In this document: one piece after another, positions 23,745-31,753 of the stretch | How positions within the stretch are numbered: position 1 is the stretch's first letter | How the letters are laid out: the number at the start of each line of letters is the position of its first letter | Assembly: GCF_002154505.1 (NCBI RefSeq) | Contig: NZ_MUBM01000075.1 | Location: forward strand, 1 to 41,745 | From: Streptomyces carpinensis | GTDB lineage: Bacteria > Actinomycetota > Actinomycetes > Streptomycetales > Streptomycetaceae | Reading direction: 5' to 3' | DNA length: 41,745 bases | Made by a program: the position numbers and the translations under genes | Notes under the pieces: generated by a model | Seen by the model: only the letters and a program-made list of their open reading frames with translations | The model's database searches: none | Told to the model about the DNA's origin: nothing

Positions 23745-25157
23745 GTGACGGCCACACCGGCGACACCGGCGACACCCCGACAGCCGCACTCCCCGTATCG
23801 GCACCGGCCCCGCCGCCGGTCCTCCTCCACGACCGCCGCGCCCGCGCGTGACCTCCTGACGCTGCTGGGTCTGCCCCTGCTGGCCGCGCTCGCGCTGCCC
23901 GCCGCCTTCGCGGGCGGCGGCACCCGGCGCTGGTTCGGCGGGCGGGCCGAGAGCCAGCGGGCCGAGGCGCAGGCGGCGAAGGACGCCGCCGCCGCCGCGT
24001 TCTACGAACTGGACACCGCGCAGCGCGACCTGCGGATCTCGGTGGAGACCATCACGGCCGTCGACGACTCCCCCGCCGCCCGCCGCGCGATCGCCGACTT
24101 CCAGGCGCTCGGCCGGCGGATCGACGAGGCCAGTCAGCGCTACATCCAGGCCGTGGACGCGCAGGACCTCGACCGCGACGACCTGGACGCCTCCGCCGCC
24201 GCCCGGGCGCGCACCAGCCTGGTGGCCGCCAAGGACGAACTGCAGAACGTCAAACGGGAGCTGGACCGTTTCGCCAGTGGCCTCGGGCCGCTGCTCGGCA
24301 AGGCCGAGACCCAGCTGGCCCGGGTCGCCCCCGCCGTGGAGCGCGCCCGGCAGGCCCTGCGGGCCGCAGGTGACGCGCTGGACGCCGTGCGGGGCTCGGG
24401 ACTCAGGGCGGACGACCTGGCCGCGCGGCTCGCGGCGCTCTCCCCCGAGCTGACCAGGCTGAACCAGGGCGCGGGACAGCACGGGGTGCAGCAGACGCTG
24501 GAGCGCGCCGAGCGGGTGGCACGAGAGGCGGAGGCGATCCGGACGGAGGCCGAGCGGCTGCCGGAGAAGGCCGCCGAGATCGACCACCGGCTGGTGTCGC
24601 TGCGCACCCGGGCGCAGGCGCTGACCACGCGGGCCGGGCAGGTGGAGCCGGTGCTGAGCGAGCTGCGGCGCCGGTTCACGGCGCCCTGCTGGCAGGATCT
24701 GCAGCACGTGCCGGAGCAGGCCGCCGGCAACGTCCGGCAGGCCGAGCTGAAGCTGAAGGAGGCGCAGGCCGCGCGGGACGCGCAGCGCTGGCCGGACGCC
24801 ACCGCGCTGCTGTCGACCGTGCGGGCGCTGCTGAACATCACCGACGAGGCGGTGTCGGCCGCCGGGGACCGGCTGGCGCGGCTGAACGCGGTGCAGAAGG
24901 ACCCGCAGGCGGAGATCGAGCGGACCCGGTTCGCGGTCCGCGACGCCCAGCGGCTGGCCATGACGGGCCGTACCACGCCGGATCCGCGGCACGCCCGCCC
25001 GCTGGACGACTGTGTGGCCCGGCTGGAGCGGGCGGTCGCCGGCCTGGAGGGCCGCCATCCCGACTACTGGCACTTCCTGACGGAGACCGAGGCGGTCCGG
25101 CGGACGGCGGCCCAGGTGGTCGCCCGGATCCGCGAGGAGCGGGGAGCCGGTCACTGA
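23745..25157 (+). CDS. membrane-anchored coiled-coil protein of unknown function
   Basis: 470 residues from GTG 23745, with GGGAG 6 bases upstream. The N-terminus is basic and disordered (residues 1-35), then one Leu/Ala-rich membrane helix (about 36-57, LLTLLGLPLLAALALPAAFAGGG), then about 400 residues of helical heptad-rich sequence full of Ala, Arg, Glu and Leu (for example AKDAAAAAFYELDTAQRDLRIS and RTRAQALTTRAGQVEPVLSELRRR). It is therefore probably a single-pass protein with a long coiled-coil rod, on the cytoplasmic side if the basic N-terminus follows the positive-inside rule. I recognise no named domain. It could scaffold envelope or division proteins. It converges on the amidase-like gene. 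Confidence 0.75.
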   Translation: MTATPATPATPRQPHSPYRHRPRRRSSSTTAAPARDLLTLLGLPLLAALALPAAFAGGGTRRWFGGRAESQRAEAQAAKDAAAAAFYELDTAQRDLRISVETITAVDDSPAARRAIADFQALGRRIDEASQRYIQAVDAQDLDRDDLDASAAARARTSLVAAKDELQNVKRELDRFASGLGPLLGKAETQLARVAPAVERARQALRAAGDALDAVRGSGLRADDLAARLAALSPELTRLNQGAGQHGVQQTLERAERVAREAEAIRTEAERLPEKAAEIDHRLVSLRTRAQALTTRAGQVEPVLSELRRRFTAPCWQDLQHVPEQAAGNVRQAELKLKEAQAARDAQRWPDATALLSTVRALLNITDEAVSAAGDRLARLNAVQKDPQAEIERTRFAVRDAQRLAMTGRTTPDPRHARPLDDCVARLERAVAGLEGRHPDYWHFLTETEAVRRTAAQVVARIREERGAGH

Positions 25158-25182
25158 GCCGGGCCCCGTGGTGGCCCGGCTC
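25156..25182. terminator. shared stem-loop terminator of convergent genes
   Basis: GAGCCGGGCC (25156-25165) pairs perfectly with GGCCCGGCTC (25173-25182). The left arm starts within the TGA stop of the coiled-coil gene. Confidence 0.8.
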
Positions 25183-25202
25183 CCGCTCCGTGGGGACACC
25201 GC

Positions 25203-26390
25203 TCAGGTGCGGTAGGCGTAGTAGTACGCGGTCGGGTAGGACGCGATGAGGCTCGCCACCGACCGGTTGTAGGTGTTGGTGGAGTGGTACGACACGTACG
25301 GCACGCCCTGCGGGCTGCGGTAGGTGACGATCATGGAGTGGTCCTTGGACCCGTCCCGGTTGAAGTCCATCTGCAGCACGTCACCGACGTCGAGCTGGTA
25401 GACGTAGGGCAGGCTGGTGACCCGCTTGGAGGACAGGGCGAACCAGGAGAACTCGTTGACGCCGACGAACGAGTCGGACTGGATCTCGGAGTTGCCGAAC
25501 CACTTGTGGAAGTCGTTCGTGTAGCCCGGGACGTGCTTCCAGCCGCCGGCCTTGAGGGACTGGCTGACGAAGTTGGTGCAGTCGCCGCCGGCTCCCTGCC
25601 CGTTGAAGTTCGGGTAGTCCGGGTTGTAGTTGCTCCAGTACTTCTTCGCGTACGCGGCCATGGCCTTGTAGTCGTACGTACCGGAGGCCAGGTTCTTCGC
25701 CTTGGCCGGCGCGTTGCGCGCGGTCGACGAACGGGGCGCCACGGGCGGGTTGTCGTCACCGGCGTCCGGCGTGGCCACGGACGGGCTGGCGACCTGGTTG
25801 ACGGCGACGCCGTCGTCGGTGTCGCGGATGCCGGTCAGCTGCCAGTCGCCGTGCTTGCCGGCGTGGAACGTCAGCTCGTGGTGGGCCTGGAAGCCGGTGG
25901 TCTTCGGCTCGTTCCCCCGGACCTTCTCGTACGTCAGGGTCGTGGTCTCGGTGACGGCGACCCTGGCGCTCCGGCCCTTCACCTGCGTGGCGTTCAGCGT
26001 GACGCTGGTGCTGGCCGAGCTGTACCTCTCACCCAGCTGCGCAAGGCGGGACTTGCGGCCGCGCAGCTCGGTCAGGGCGGAGTCCTCGCTGCGCGACTGC
26101 GTGCCGGACAGACGGACCTTGCCGGAGAAGCGGGAGGTCAGCTTCTTGTCGTGCTTCCCGGGCCGGTCGTTCCCGGTGCCGTCCACCAGGGCCTGGGTGC
26201 GGTCGGTGAACACCGCGTCGGCGAGCTTCTGGAAGGTGGCCTTGGTGGCCGCGTCCACCGTCGGGTCATCGGTGACCGCCGCGCCCGCGCTCCAGTTGGG
26301 CACCAGGGCCGCGCCCGCGACCACCGAGGCGGCCGCGGCGGTGACTATGGTGGCGCGGCGCCGCTTACGGCTCAGTTTTCTTGATTTCAA
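25203..26390 (-). CDS. secreted amidase-domain protein (Amidase_6, putative peptidoglycan hydrolase)
   Basis: 395 residues from TTG 26390; this rare start is supported by GAGGGG 7 bases upstream and by the signal peptide that follows directly (KSRKLSRKRRRATIVTAAAAS to an AGA-A site near residue 38). Residues about 40-200 are a secreted beta-rich region (ARVAVTETTTLTY and similar). The C-terminal Amidase_6 domain starts near 240 with YDYKAMAAYAKKYWSNYNPDY. It carries the catalytic GGDCTNFVSQ (Cys271) and KDHSMIV (His351). This papain-like fold is related to NlpC/CHAP enzymes that cut peptide bonds in cell-wall peptides. It is the last gene of a minus-strand envelope group. Confidence 0.9.
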   Translation of the reverse strand: MKSRKLSRKRRRATIVTAAAASVVAGAALVPNWSAGAAVTDDPTVDAATKATFQKLADAVFTDRTQALVDGTGNDRPGKHDKKLTSRFSGKVRLSGTQSRSEDSALTELRGRKSRLAQLGERYSSASTSVTLNATQVKGRSARVAVTETTTLTYEKVRGNEPKTTGFQAHHELTFHAGKHGDWQLTGIRDTDDGVAVNQVASPSVATPDAGDDNPPVAPRSSTARNAPAKAKNLASGTYDYKAMAAYAKKYWSNYNPDYPNFNGQGAGGDCTNFVSQSLKAGGWKHVPGYTNDFHKWFGNSEIQSDSFVGVNEFSWFALSSKRVTSLPYVYQLDVGDVLQMDFNRDGSKDHSMIVTYRSPQGVPYVSYHSTNTYNRSVASLIASYPTAYYYAYRT

Positions 26391-26509
26391 TGATGTTCCC
26401 CTCTACGCCGGTACACCTACCGGGCGGTCGCATCCTCGCATGACGCGTGCGCCGGGTGTGAAGAGGGTGTGCACAAGTTCAACTCATCGGCAAGAGCGGC
26501 TACTTGACG

Positions 26510-27796
26510 TCACTTCACCACCGACGACCAGTCGGGGGACTGCGCCGGATCCAGGCCCCGCAGCCGCTGCAGCGTCTTGGGCTTCTGAACGTCCATCCAG
26601 TCGGCGAGCTCCTTGAAGGACACGCACTTGACGCCCTTTTTGGTGCAGACGTTCTTGACGACCTGGTCGATGGACTTCATGTAGATGCCGCCGTTCCAGT
26701 CCTCGAAGTGGTTGCCGATGAACAGCGGTGCACGGCTGCCGTAGTAGACCCGGTTGAAGCCGGCCATGTAGGAGTCGACGGTCTGCTGCTCCCACTGCGC
26801 GTACTTGGCCGGGTCGCCCTTGGTCTCGCCGTTGGACTGGTTGTAGAGGAAGTTGAAGTCCATGGACAGGCCCTGGTACTTGCCGTTCTCGTACGGGAGC
26901 ATCTCCAGCGGGAAGTCCCATATGCCGTTCTTCTTCGTCGGCCATATCTGGAAGTCGCCGGGCGAGGAGGCGTCGTAGCGCCAGCCGTAGCTCTTGATGG
27001 CCTTCAGCAGGTTGGGCTGGCCCTCCAGGCAGGGAGCGCGCCCGCCGGTGACCTCCTTCTTGAAGTCGAAGGGCAGCGGAGGGATGTCCGTGTAGCCGGT
27101 GTTGGTCTTCCAGTTCTCGACGAAGGAGTAGAACTGGTCGATCTCGCTCTTCCACTCCTCCACGCTCCAGTCGCCGCCGCCCTTGGCACCGCAGAAGTGG
27201 CCGTTGAAGTGGGTGCCGATGTCGTTGCCCTGCTCGTACGCCAGGCGCAGCTGCTCCACGGTGTCGCGGATGTGCTCGTCGGTGGGGTAGTCGATCGCCG
27301 CGGCGCCCACCGGGTGCATCGGCGGGTGGTAGAGGTTCTTCTTGCTCTTGGGCAGCAGGTAGATGCCGGTGAGGAAGAAGGTCATGTGGGCGTTGTACTC
27401 CTTGGCCAGTTCCCGGTAGTGCGAGAACAGGTGGTCGCTGCCCTCCAGGGCGCCGTCCCAGGAGAAGACCACGAACTGGGGGGGCTTCTCACCGGGTTTG
27501 AGCGGAACGGGCTTCAACGCGCCCTTCTGCGGGCCGGTGTACGAGGTCGACCCGTCGCCCAGCACATGCGTCTTGCCGTCCCACGCCGGCTCCTTGGTCG
27601 CCTTGGGAACCGGGCTCTTGGCGCCGCTGCCCGGGCCGGAGGAGGCGGTCGGGGCGGTGGAGTCGGGGCGGGTGAGAGCCAGGGAACCCGCCACGACGGA
27701 GGCGACGACCAAGAAAGCCGCCAGGGTGAGGAACTGAGGGTGGGTCGGTCGGCGGCTCGCGCGGGCCTTGCGGCGGCGGCCGGGGGTCGGCTTCAT
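26510..27796 (-). CDS. secreted polysaccharide deacetylase-like protein with altered active site
   Basis: 428 residues from ATG 27796 (no strong ribosome-binding site). A basic N-terminus and one hydrophobic helix (about 22-41) export or anchor it; a Pro/Ser-rich linker follows. The C-terminal domain looks like a NodB/polysaccharide-deacetylase barrel: FVVFSWDGALEG replaces the usual TFDDGP, leaving Asp114 but no catalytic-base Asp before it. AHMTFFLTG is the typical second strand. THFNGHF supplies the metal-binding His196 and His200 (HxxxH). A final segment binds GNHFEDW. It may still bind metal and glycan yet lack normal deacetylation chemistry. It lies 124 bases after the PBP gene. Confidence 0.82.
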   Translation of the reverse strand: MKPTPGRRRKARASRRPTHPQFLTLAAFLVVASVVAGSLALTRPDSTAPTASSGPGSGAKSPVPKATKEPAWDGKTHVLGDGSTSYTGPQKGALKPVPLKPGEKPPQFVVFSWDGALEGSDHLFSHYRELAKEYNAHMTFFLTGIYLLPKSKKNLYHPPMHPVGAAAIDYPTDEHIRDTVEQLRLAYEQGNDIGTHFNGHFCGAKGGGDWSVEEWKSEIDQFYSFVENWKTNTGYTDIPPLPFDFKKEVTGGRAPCLEGQPNLLKAIKSYGWRYDASSPGDFQIWPTKKNGIWDFPLEMLPYENGKYQGLSMDFNFLYNQSNGETKGDPAKYAQWEQQTVDSYMAGFNRVYYGSRAPLFIGNHFEDWNGGIYMKSIDQVVKNVCTKKGVKCVSFKELADWMDVQKPKTLQRLRGLDPAQSPDWSSVVK

Positions 27797-27920
27797 GGGC
27801 GGCTCGAATCTGCAGGAGAGTCTGCGGCGGTCTGCGGCGTCCGCGTGGTCGGCGCGGTCCACGGGAGTCTTCGGTTGTCGTGCGAGGTGGTGCGGTGCCG
27901 GTGCGGCGGCCCGCCGGGGG

Positions 27921-30423
27921 TCAGCCGAGCGGTGCCATGGCGCCGGCCCATATGGAGTACGGAACGCTGTCGGCGGATGTTCCGGCGAGTCCCTTCAGGG
28001 GCAGCGGTTCGAGGCTTTTCGCCAGGTCCATCCGGTACACGACCACCGCCGTGGACACCGACCGGGCGGTGCCGACGTACCAGGCGGCCGTGTCGTCCTC
28101 GGTGGTGCCGGCCTTGCCGGCCACCGCGGCCGTGGCGGGTGCCGCGTTCGGGTGGGCGGTGCGGAAGGCGTCGGCGAGCGCCTCGGTGACCTGCTGCGCC
28201 ACTTGGGCCGTGACCGCGCGGTTTGCGGCCGGGGTCTCGAGCCGCACGGCCGAGCCGTTGCGGGTGATCCGCCGCACCGAGTACGGCTCGGTGTGCACCC
28301 CTCCCGCGGCGAAGGTGGCGTAGCCGTTGGCCATGCGGATCGCGCTCGGCGTGGAGCTGCCCAGGGACAGGGCGGGCACCTGCGGGCCCATGCTGGAGGG
28401 CAGCAGCCCGGACGCCTCGGCGGTCTGCTTCACCCGGTCCAGGCCGGTGTCCATGCCGAGCTGCATGAACGGTGTGTTCACCGACTGGGCGAGCGCCTTG
28501 CGCAAGGTGATCGGGCCGAAGGACTTCTTGCCGTCGTTGTGCGCGGCGACCTTGCGGCCGCTGCGGTCCCAGTAGGGCCCCTCGGGAGTGGTGACGGGCA
28601 CGGCGTCGTCCCCGTTGTAGACGGTCTCCGGGGTGATCTGCTCGCGGGGCGCGTCGCGTCGTTTGACGACCCCGTGCTCCAGACCGGCCGCGTACACGAA
28701 CGGCTGGAAGGCCGAACCGGCCGGGACGGTGGAGGCGTTGGACTCGTTGTAGCCCTGCGTACGGTGGTCCGGGCCGCCGTAGACGGCGAGGATCCGGCCG
28801 TCGGCGGCCACCGACGCGGCGCCGTAGTGGGCGCTCTTCGCCGCCTGCGGGTCCTTTCCCTGGGCGTTCTTGCGGGCCTTGGTCAGGACGTCGGTGAGCG
28901 TGCCCTCCCGCTTGCGGTCGAAGGTGGTGTAGATCTGGTAGCCGCCCAGGTCGAAGTCCTTGTCCGAGAGGTGCGCGGCCTTCTTGGCGTACTGCGAGGC
29001 CAGTTCCACCAGGTAGTCGCTCTGCTGGCCGGTGTCGTACAGCGGGTTGCGCTTGAGCGGCTCGGGGAACGTCTTGTACTCGGCCCGCTCGGTCTTGGAC
29101 AGCTTGCCGATCTTGACCATGCGGTCGAGGATCCAGTTCCACCGCTCCACGGCGCGGTCGTGGTTCTTCGGGTTCAGAGTGGGGTCGTAGAGGCCAGCGC
29201 CCTTGAGCAGGGAGGCGAGGAAGGCGGCCTCGCCGACGTTGAGGTCGCTGACGTCCTTGCCGTAGTAGGCCTGGGCGGCGCGCTGGATGCCGTAGGTGCC
29301 GCGGCCGAACCAACTGGTGTTCAGGTAACCCTCGAGGATCTTGTCCTTGCTCATCCTGTTGTCGAGCTTGAGGGAGATCATCGCCTCGGTGAACTTCCGG
29401 CTGACGGTCTGGTTCTGCGTCAGGTAGACGTTCTTGACGTACTGCTGGGTGATGGTCGAGCCGCCCTCGGTGTCACCCTCGCCGACCGTGCGCCACAGGG
29501 CGCGGGTGATGCCCTTGATGGAGATGCCGGGGTCGCTGTAGAAGCTCTCGTTCTCGGCGGCGAGGACCGCCCAGCGGACGTCCTCGGGTATGTCCTTCAG
29601 CGGCATCGCCTGCCGCTGCACCCAGCCGGTGCGGGCCATGGGGGTGCCGTCGGACCAGAAGTAGACGTTGTCCTGCTGGGTGGCGTAGCTGTTCAGGTTC
29701 TCCGGTATGTCCGTGGCCGCGTAGGCGACGACCAGGAACAGGCCGGTCAGGCCGACGGTCGAGAAGACGATGGCGATCCACTGCCGCCAGGAGGGCACCC
29801 AGCGGCGCCAGCCGACGCGGCCGGGGCGCGGGTAGACGGGTTTCAGCTTCCGGGCGTACGGCGCGATCACCGCGAGCACGGGGGCCAGACGGCGGGTGAC
29901 GGGGGCCAGGCGCCGGCCGGCCTCCGCGGTGAACCGGGCGAGGGCGGGGGGCAGCGGGAGTGCGGCGCGGCGCGGTTTGCGGCGCTCGGAGCGCCGGCCG
30001 GCTTGCGCAGGGGATACCTGGCCTGTCGTCCCGCCGGGGGTCCGCTACGATGCGCAGCTGCATGGTCTCGTGCGGCTGCGGGCCGGACCGCGACGGCTGC
30101 TCCGAGGACCGTCGCTGCGGCGGCAGTTGCTGCTGTGGCCGCTCCCCGGGGCGGCGTCCGGGTTGCGCCGAGGCGGGCCCGTGCGGCTGCTTGCGAAGGG
30201 CGTCGACCTTCAGCTGCATGGTCTCGTCCGGCGCGGAGGACGCGGCCTCGGCCTCCGGCCGCTCCGGCCGGTCCCCCTTGCGCAGGGCGTCGACGTTCAG
30301 CTGCATCGTCGCGTCCGGCGGTGGCGGCGGACCTGCGTCCGGCGCGCCTCCCGGCGCGACCCGGCGCTCCCGGGACCGGCGGCCTTCCCCCGGAAGGCCC
30401 TCCCCCTGCCCTGCCTCGGTCAC
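27921..30423 (-). CDS. class A penicillin-binding protein, split by an apparent 1-base frameshift
   Basis: The secure reading frame runs from 29879 (GTG, no ribosome-binding site) to 27921, 652 residues. A different frame from GTG 30423 (GGAGGGGAG upstream, strong) encodes the natural disordered N-terminus with three TMQL motifs and ends at the C5 run 30040-30036. Removing one C joins them into about 833 residues. Domains (numbering from 29879): membrane helix about 33-55; GT51 glycosyltransferase with ENESFYSD (Glu109) and GGSTITQQYVKNVYL; transpeptidase with SAFQ at 389-392, SVN at 466-468 and KAGTT at 589. Glycan-strand synthesis looks intact, but the SxxK lysine is Gln, so cross-linking is doubtful. 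Frameshift may be a sequencing error or real. Confidence 0.8.
30036..30040 (-). other. putative frameshift site in the PBP gene (C5 run on the coding strand)
   Basis: The frame carrying the ribosome-binding site and TMQL repeats reads GAC-CCC-CGG here. The frame that enters the glycosyltransferase domain begins one base later and meets a TAG stop at about 30046 if followed upstream. Deleting one C gives a continuous chain (IVADPGGTTGQVSPAQAG) leading to GRRSERRKPRR. Confidence 0.75.
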
Positions 30424-30643
30424 GACTGCGTCTCCCCTCCGCACTCCGTGTTGCTCGCGCGGGTCGACACAGCCGCCGCACACGCGGCCGCCAGCCCCCT
30501 CACTCCCAGCCGCCTCGCGGCTCTCGCGGCCAGACAAAATTATCAGCCGCCTTTTCAATTCCTCCGCATGAGAACGGGACAGAAACGAACAGACAAGAAA
30601 CACAGATCTCTGTGCCTCTGGTCACTCCGGTTAACCTGGGCCC

Positions 30644-30871
30644 ATGCCTCGCTACGAGTACCGCTGCCGCAGCTGCGGCGACACGTTCGAACTGAGCCGT
30701 CCCATGGCGGAATCCGCCGCCCCGGCGACCTGCCCCGCGGGTCACGAGGACACCGTCAAGCTGCTGTCCACCGTCGCGGTGGGCGGCTCGGCGACCGCCC
30801 CGGCCGCCGCGCCCCGGGCCGGCGGCGCGGGTGGCGGCGGAGGGTGCTGCGGCGGGGGCTGCTGCGGCTGA
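30644..30871 (+). CDS. FmdB-family zinc-ribbon protein
   Basis: 75 residues from ATG 30644. The FmdB start MPRYEYRCRSCGDTFELS gives the first CxxC, and CPAGH supplies the second pair as Cys and His instead of CPxC. A Cys/Gly tail (GGGGGCCGGGCCG) adds four more cysteines. FmdB proteins are small predicted transcriptional regulators of amide metabolism, named for linkage to formamidase, but direct evidence is thin and this copy is not near an amidohydrolase. TAACCT (30632-30637) ends 6 bases before the ATG and no Shine-Dalgarno is visible, so the mRNA may be leaderless. Confidence 0.92.
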   Translation: MPRYEYRCRSCGDTFELSRPMAESAAPATCPAGHEDTVKLLSTVAVGGSATAPAAAPRAGGAGGGGGCCGGGCCG

Positions 30872-30937
30872 CCACCTCGGCGGGACGGCACCGCCGAACA
30901 GCTCGGCGGGACGTCCGTGCCGAGCGCCGAGCCCGTT

Positions 30938-31753
30938 CTACCGTGGCGCCCGGGAGACCTTGAGGAACTCCCGTACGATCCGCTCCCCGGCCAGCACCCC
31001 GCGCTCGGGCAGCGCGCTGATGCCGGGTGCGGTCCAGCCCGTGTCGGCCAGTTCGCCGTGGCCGGGGCGCCAGCCGCGGTCCACGGCCAGCAACAGGTCG
31101 GCGTCCAGGAGCGAGTCTCCCGCCCCCAGCACCAGGTCGGTGCCGGTGCGGCGGGCGACCTCGCGGACGGCGGCGCTCTTGGTGAGCGGCTTCGGCACGG
31201 CGTAGATCTTGCGGCCCTGCAGGGAGACCGTCCAGCCGAGGTTCTCCGCCCACGCCCCGAGCTCCTTCACCCAGTCCTCCGGGAGCAGTTCGCGCTCCAC
31301 GACGAGGTAGGCGAACAGGTCCTCGGCGACACGGTGCTTGCGCACCCACACCGGGTCGGCGGTGCGCAGCAGATGCTCCCTCACCTCGGCGAGCGGCGCG
31401 CACTCGCCGGCCAGCCGCTCGGTGACCCGCCGGTGCCAGTCGGCGTCCGACACCCCGTCGACCAGCAGATGGCCGCCGTTGGCACAAATGGCGTACTTCG
31501 GTGCCGGACCCGGCAGATTGATGCGCAGGTACTGCTTGCGGGTGCGGGTCGTGGTCGGCATGAACAGCGCCGTGTCGCCGAGGTCGGTCAGCAACTGCGC
31601 GGCCGTCTCCGTCATGTACGACAGCGGCCGGCTCTCGTGCACCTCCACGCACAGCAGCCGCGGCGCCCGCGCGTCCGGCATGGTCAGCGCCAGCGCCGCC
31701 GACGAGTAGATGAGCGTACGGTCCAGGTCGCTCGCCACCAGCACCGGCGTCAC
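30938..31753 (-). CDS. HAD-family hydrolase of the Ter-linked operon
   Basis: 271 residues from GTG 31753, whose first bases overlap the TGA stop of the PRTase-StiP gene (GTGA), indicating translational coupling. HAD motif I is SDLDRTLIYS (Asp9, Asp11), the C2-type cap carries KYAICANGGHLLVDG, Lys is in KPLTKSAAV and motif IV is LGAGDSLLDADLLL. This resembles Cof/sucrose-phosphatase-type HADs. It should remove a phosphate from a sugar or nucleotide-like intermediate in the cytoplasm. Its place as the last gene after an aldolase-like and a phosphoribosyltransferase-like gene matches the Ter-associated biosynthetic module proposed by comparative genomics. Substrate unknown. Confidence 0.9.
   Translation of the reverse strand: MTPVLVASDLDRTLIYSSAALALTMPDARAPRLLCVEVHESRPLSYMTETAAQLLTDLGDTALFMPTTTRTRKQYLRINLPGPAPKYAICANGGHLLVDGVSDADWHRRVTERLAGECAPLAEVREHLLRTADPVWVRKHRVAEDLFAYLVVERELLPEDWVKELGAWAENLGWTVSLQGRKIYAVPKPLTKSAAVREVARRTGTDLVLGAGDSLLDADLLLAVDRGWRPGHGELADTGWTAPGISALPERGVLAGERIVREFLKVSRAPR

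Noticed and set aside
29473..29880. Continuation of the PBP N-terminal frame past the C5 run
   Set aside because: After 30036 this frame becomes Arg/Pro-rich shadow while the other frame carries the real membrane helix and glycosyltransferase domain.
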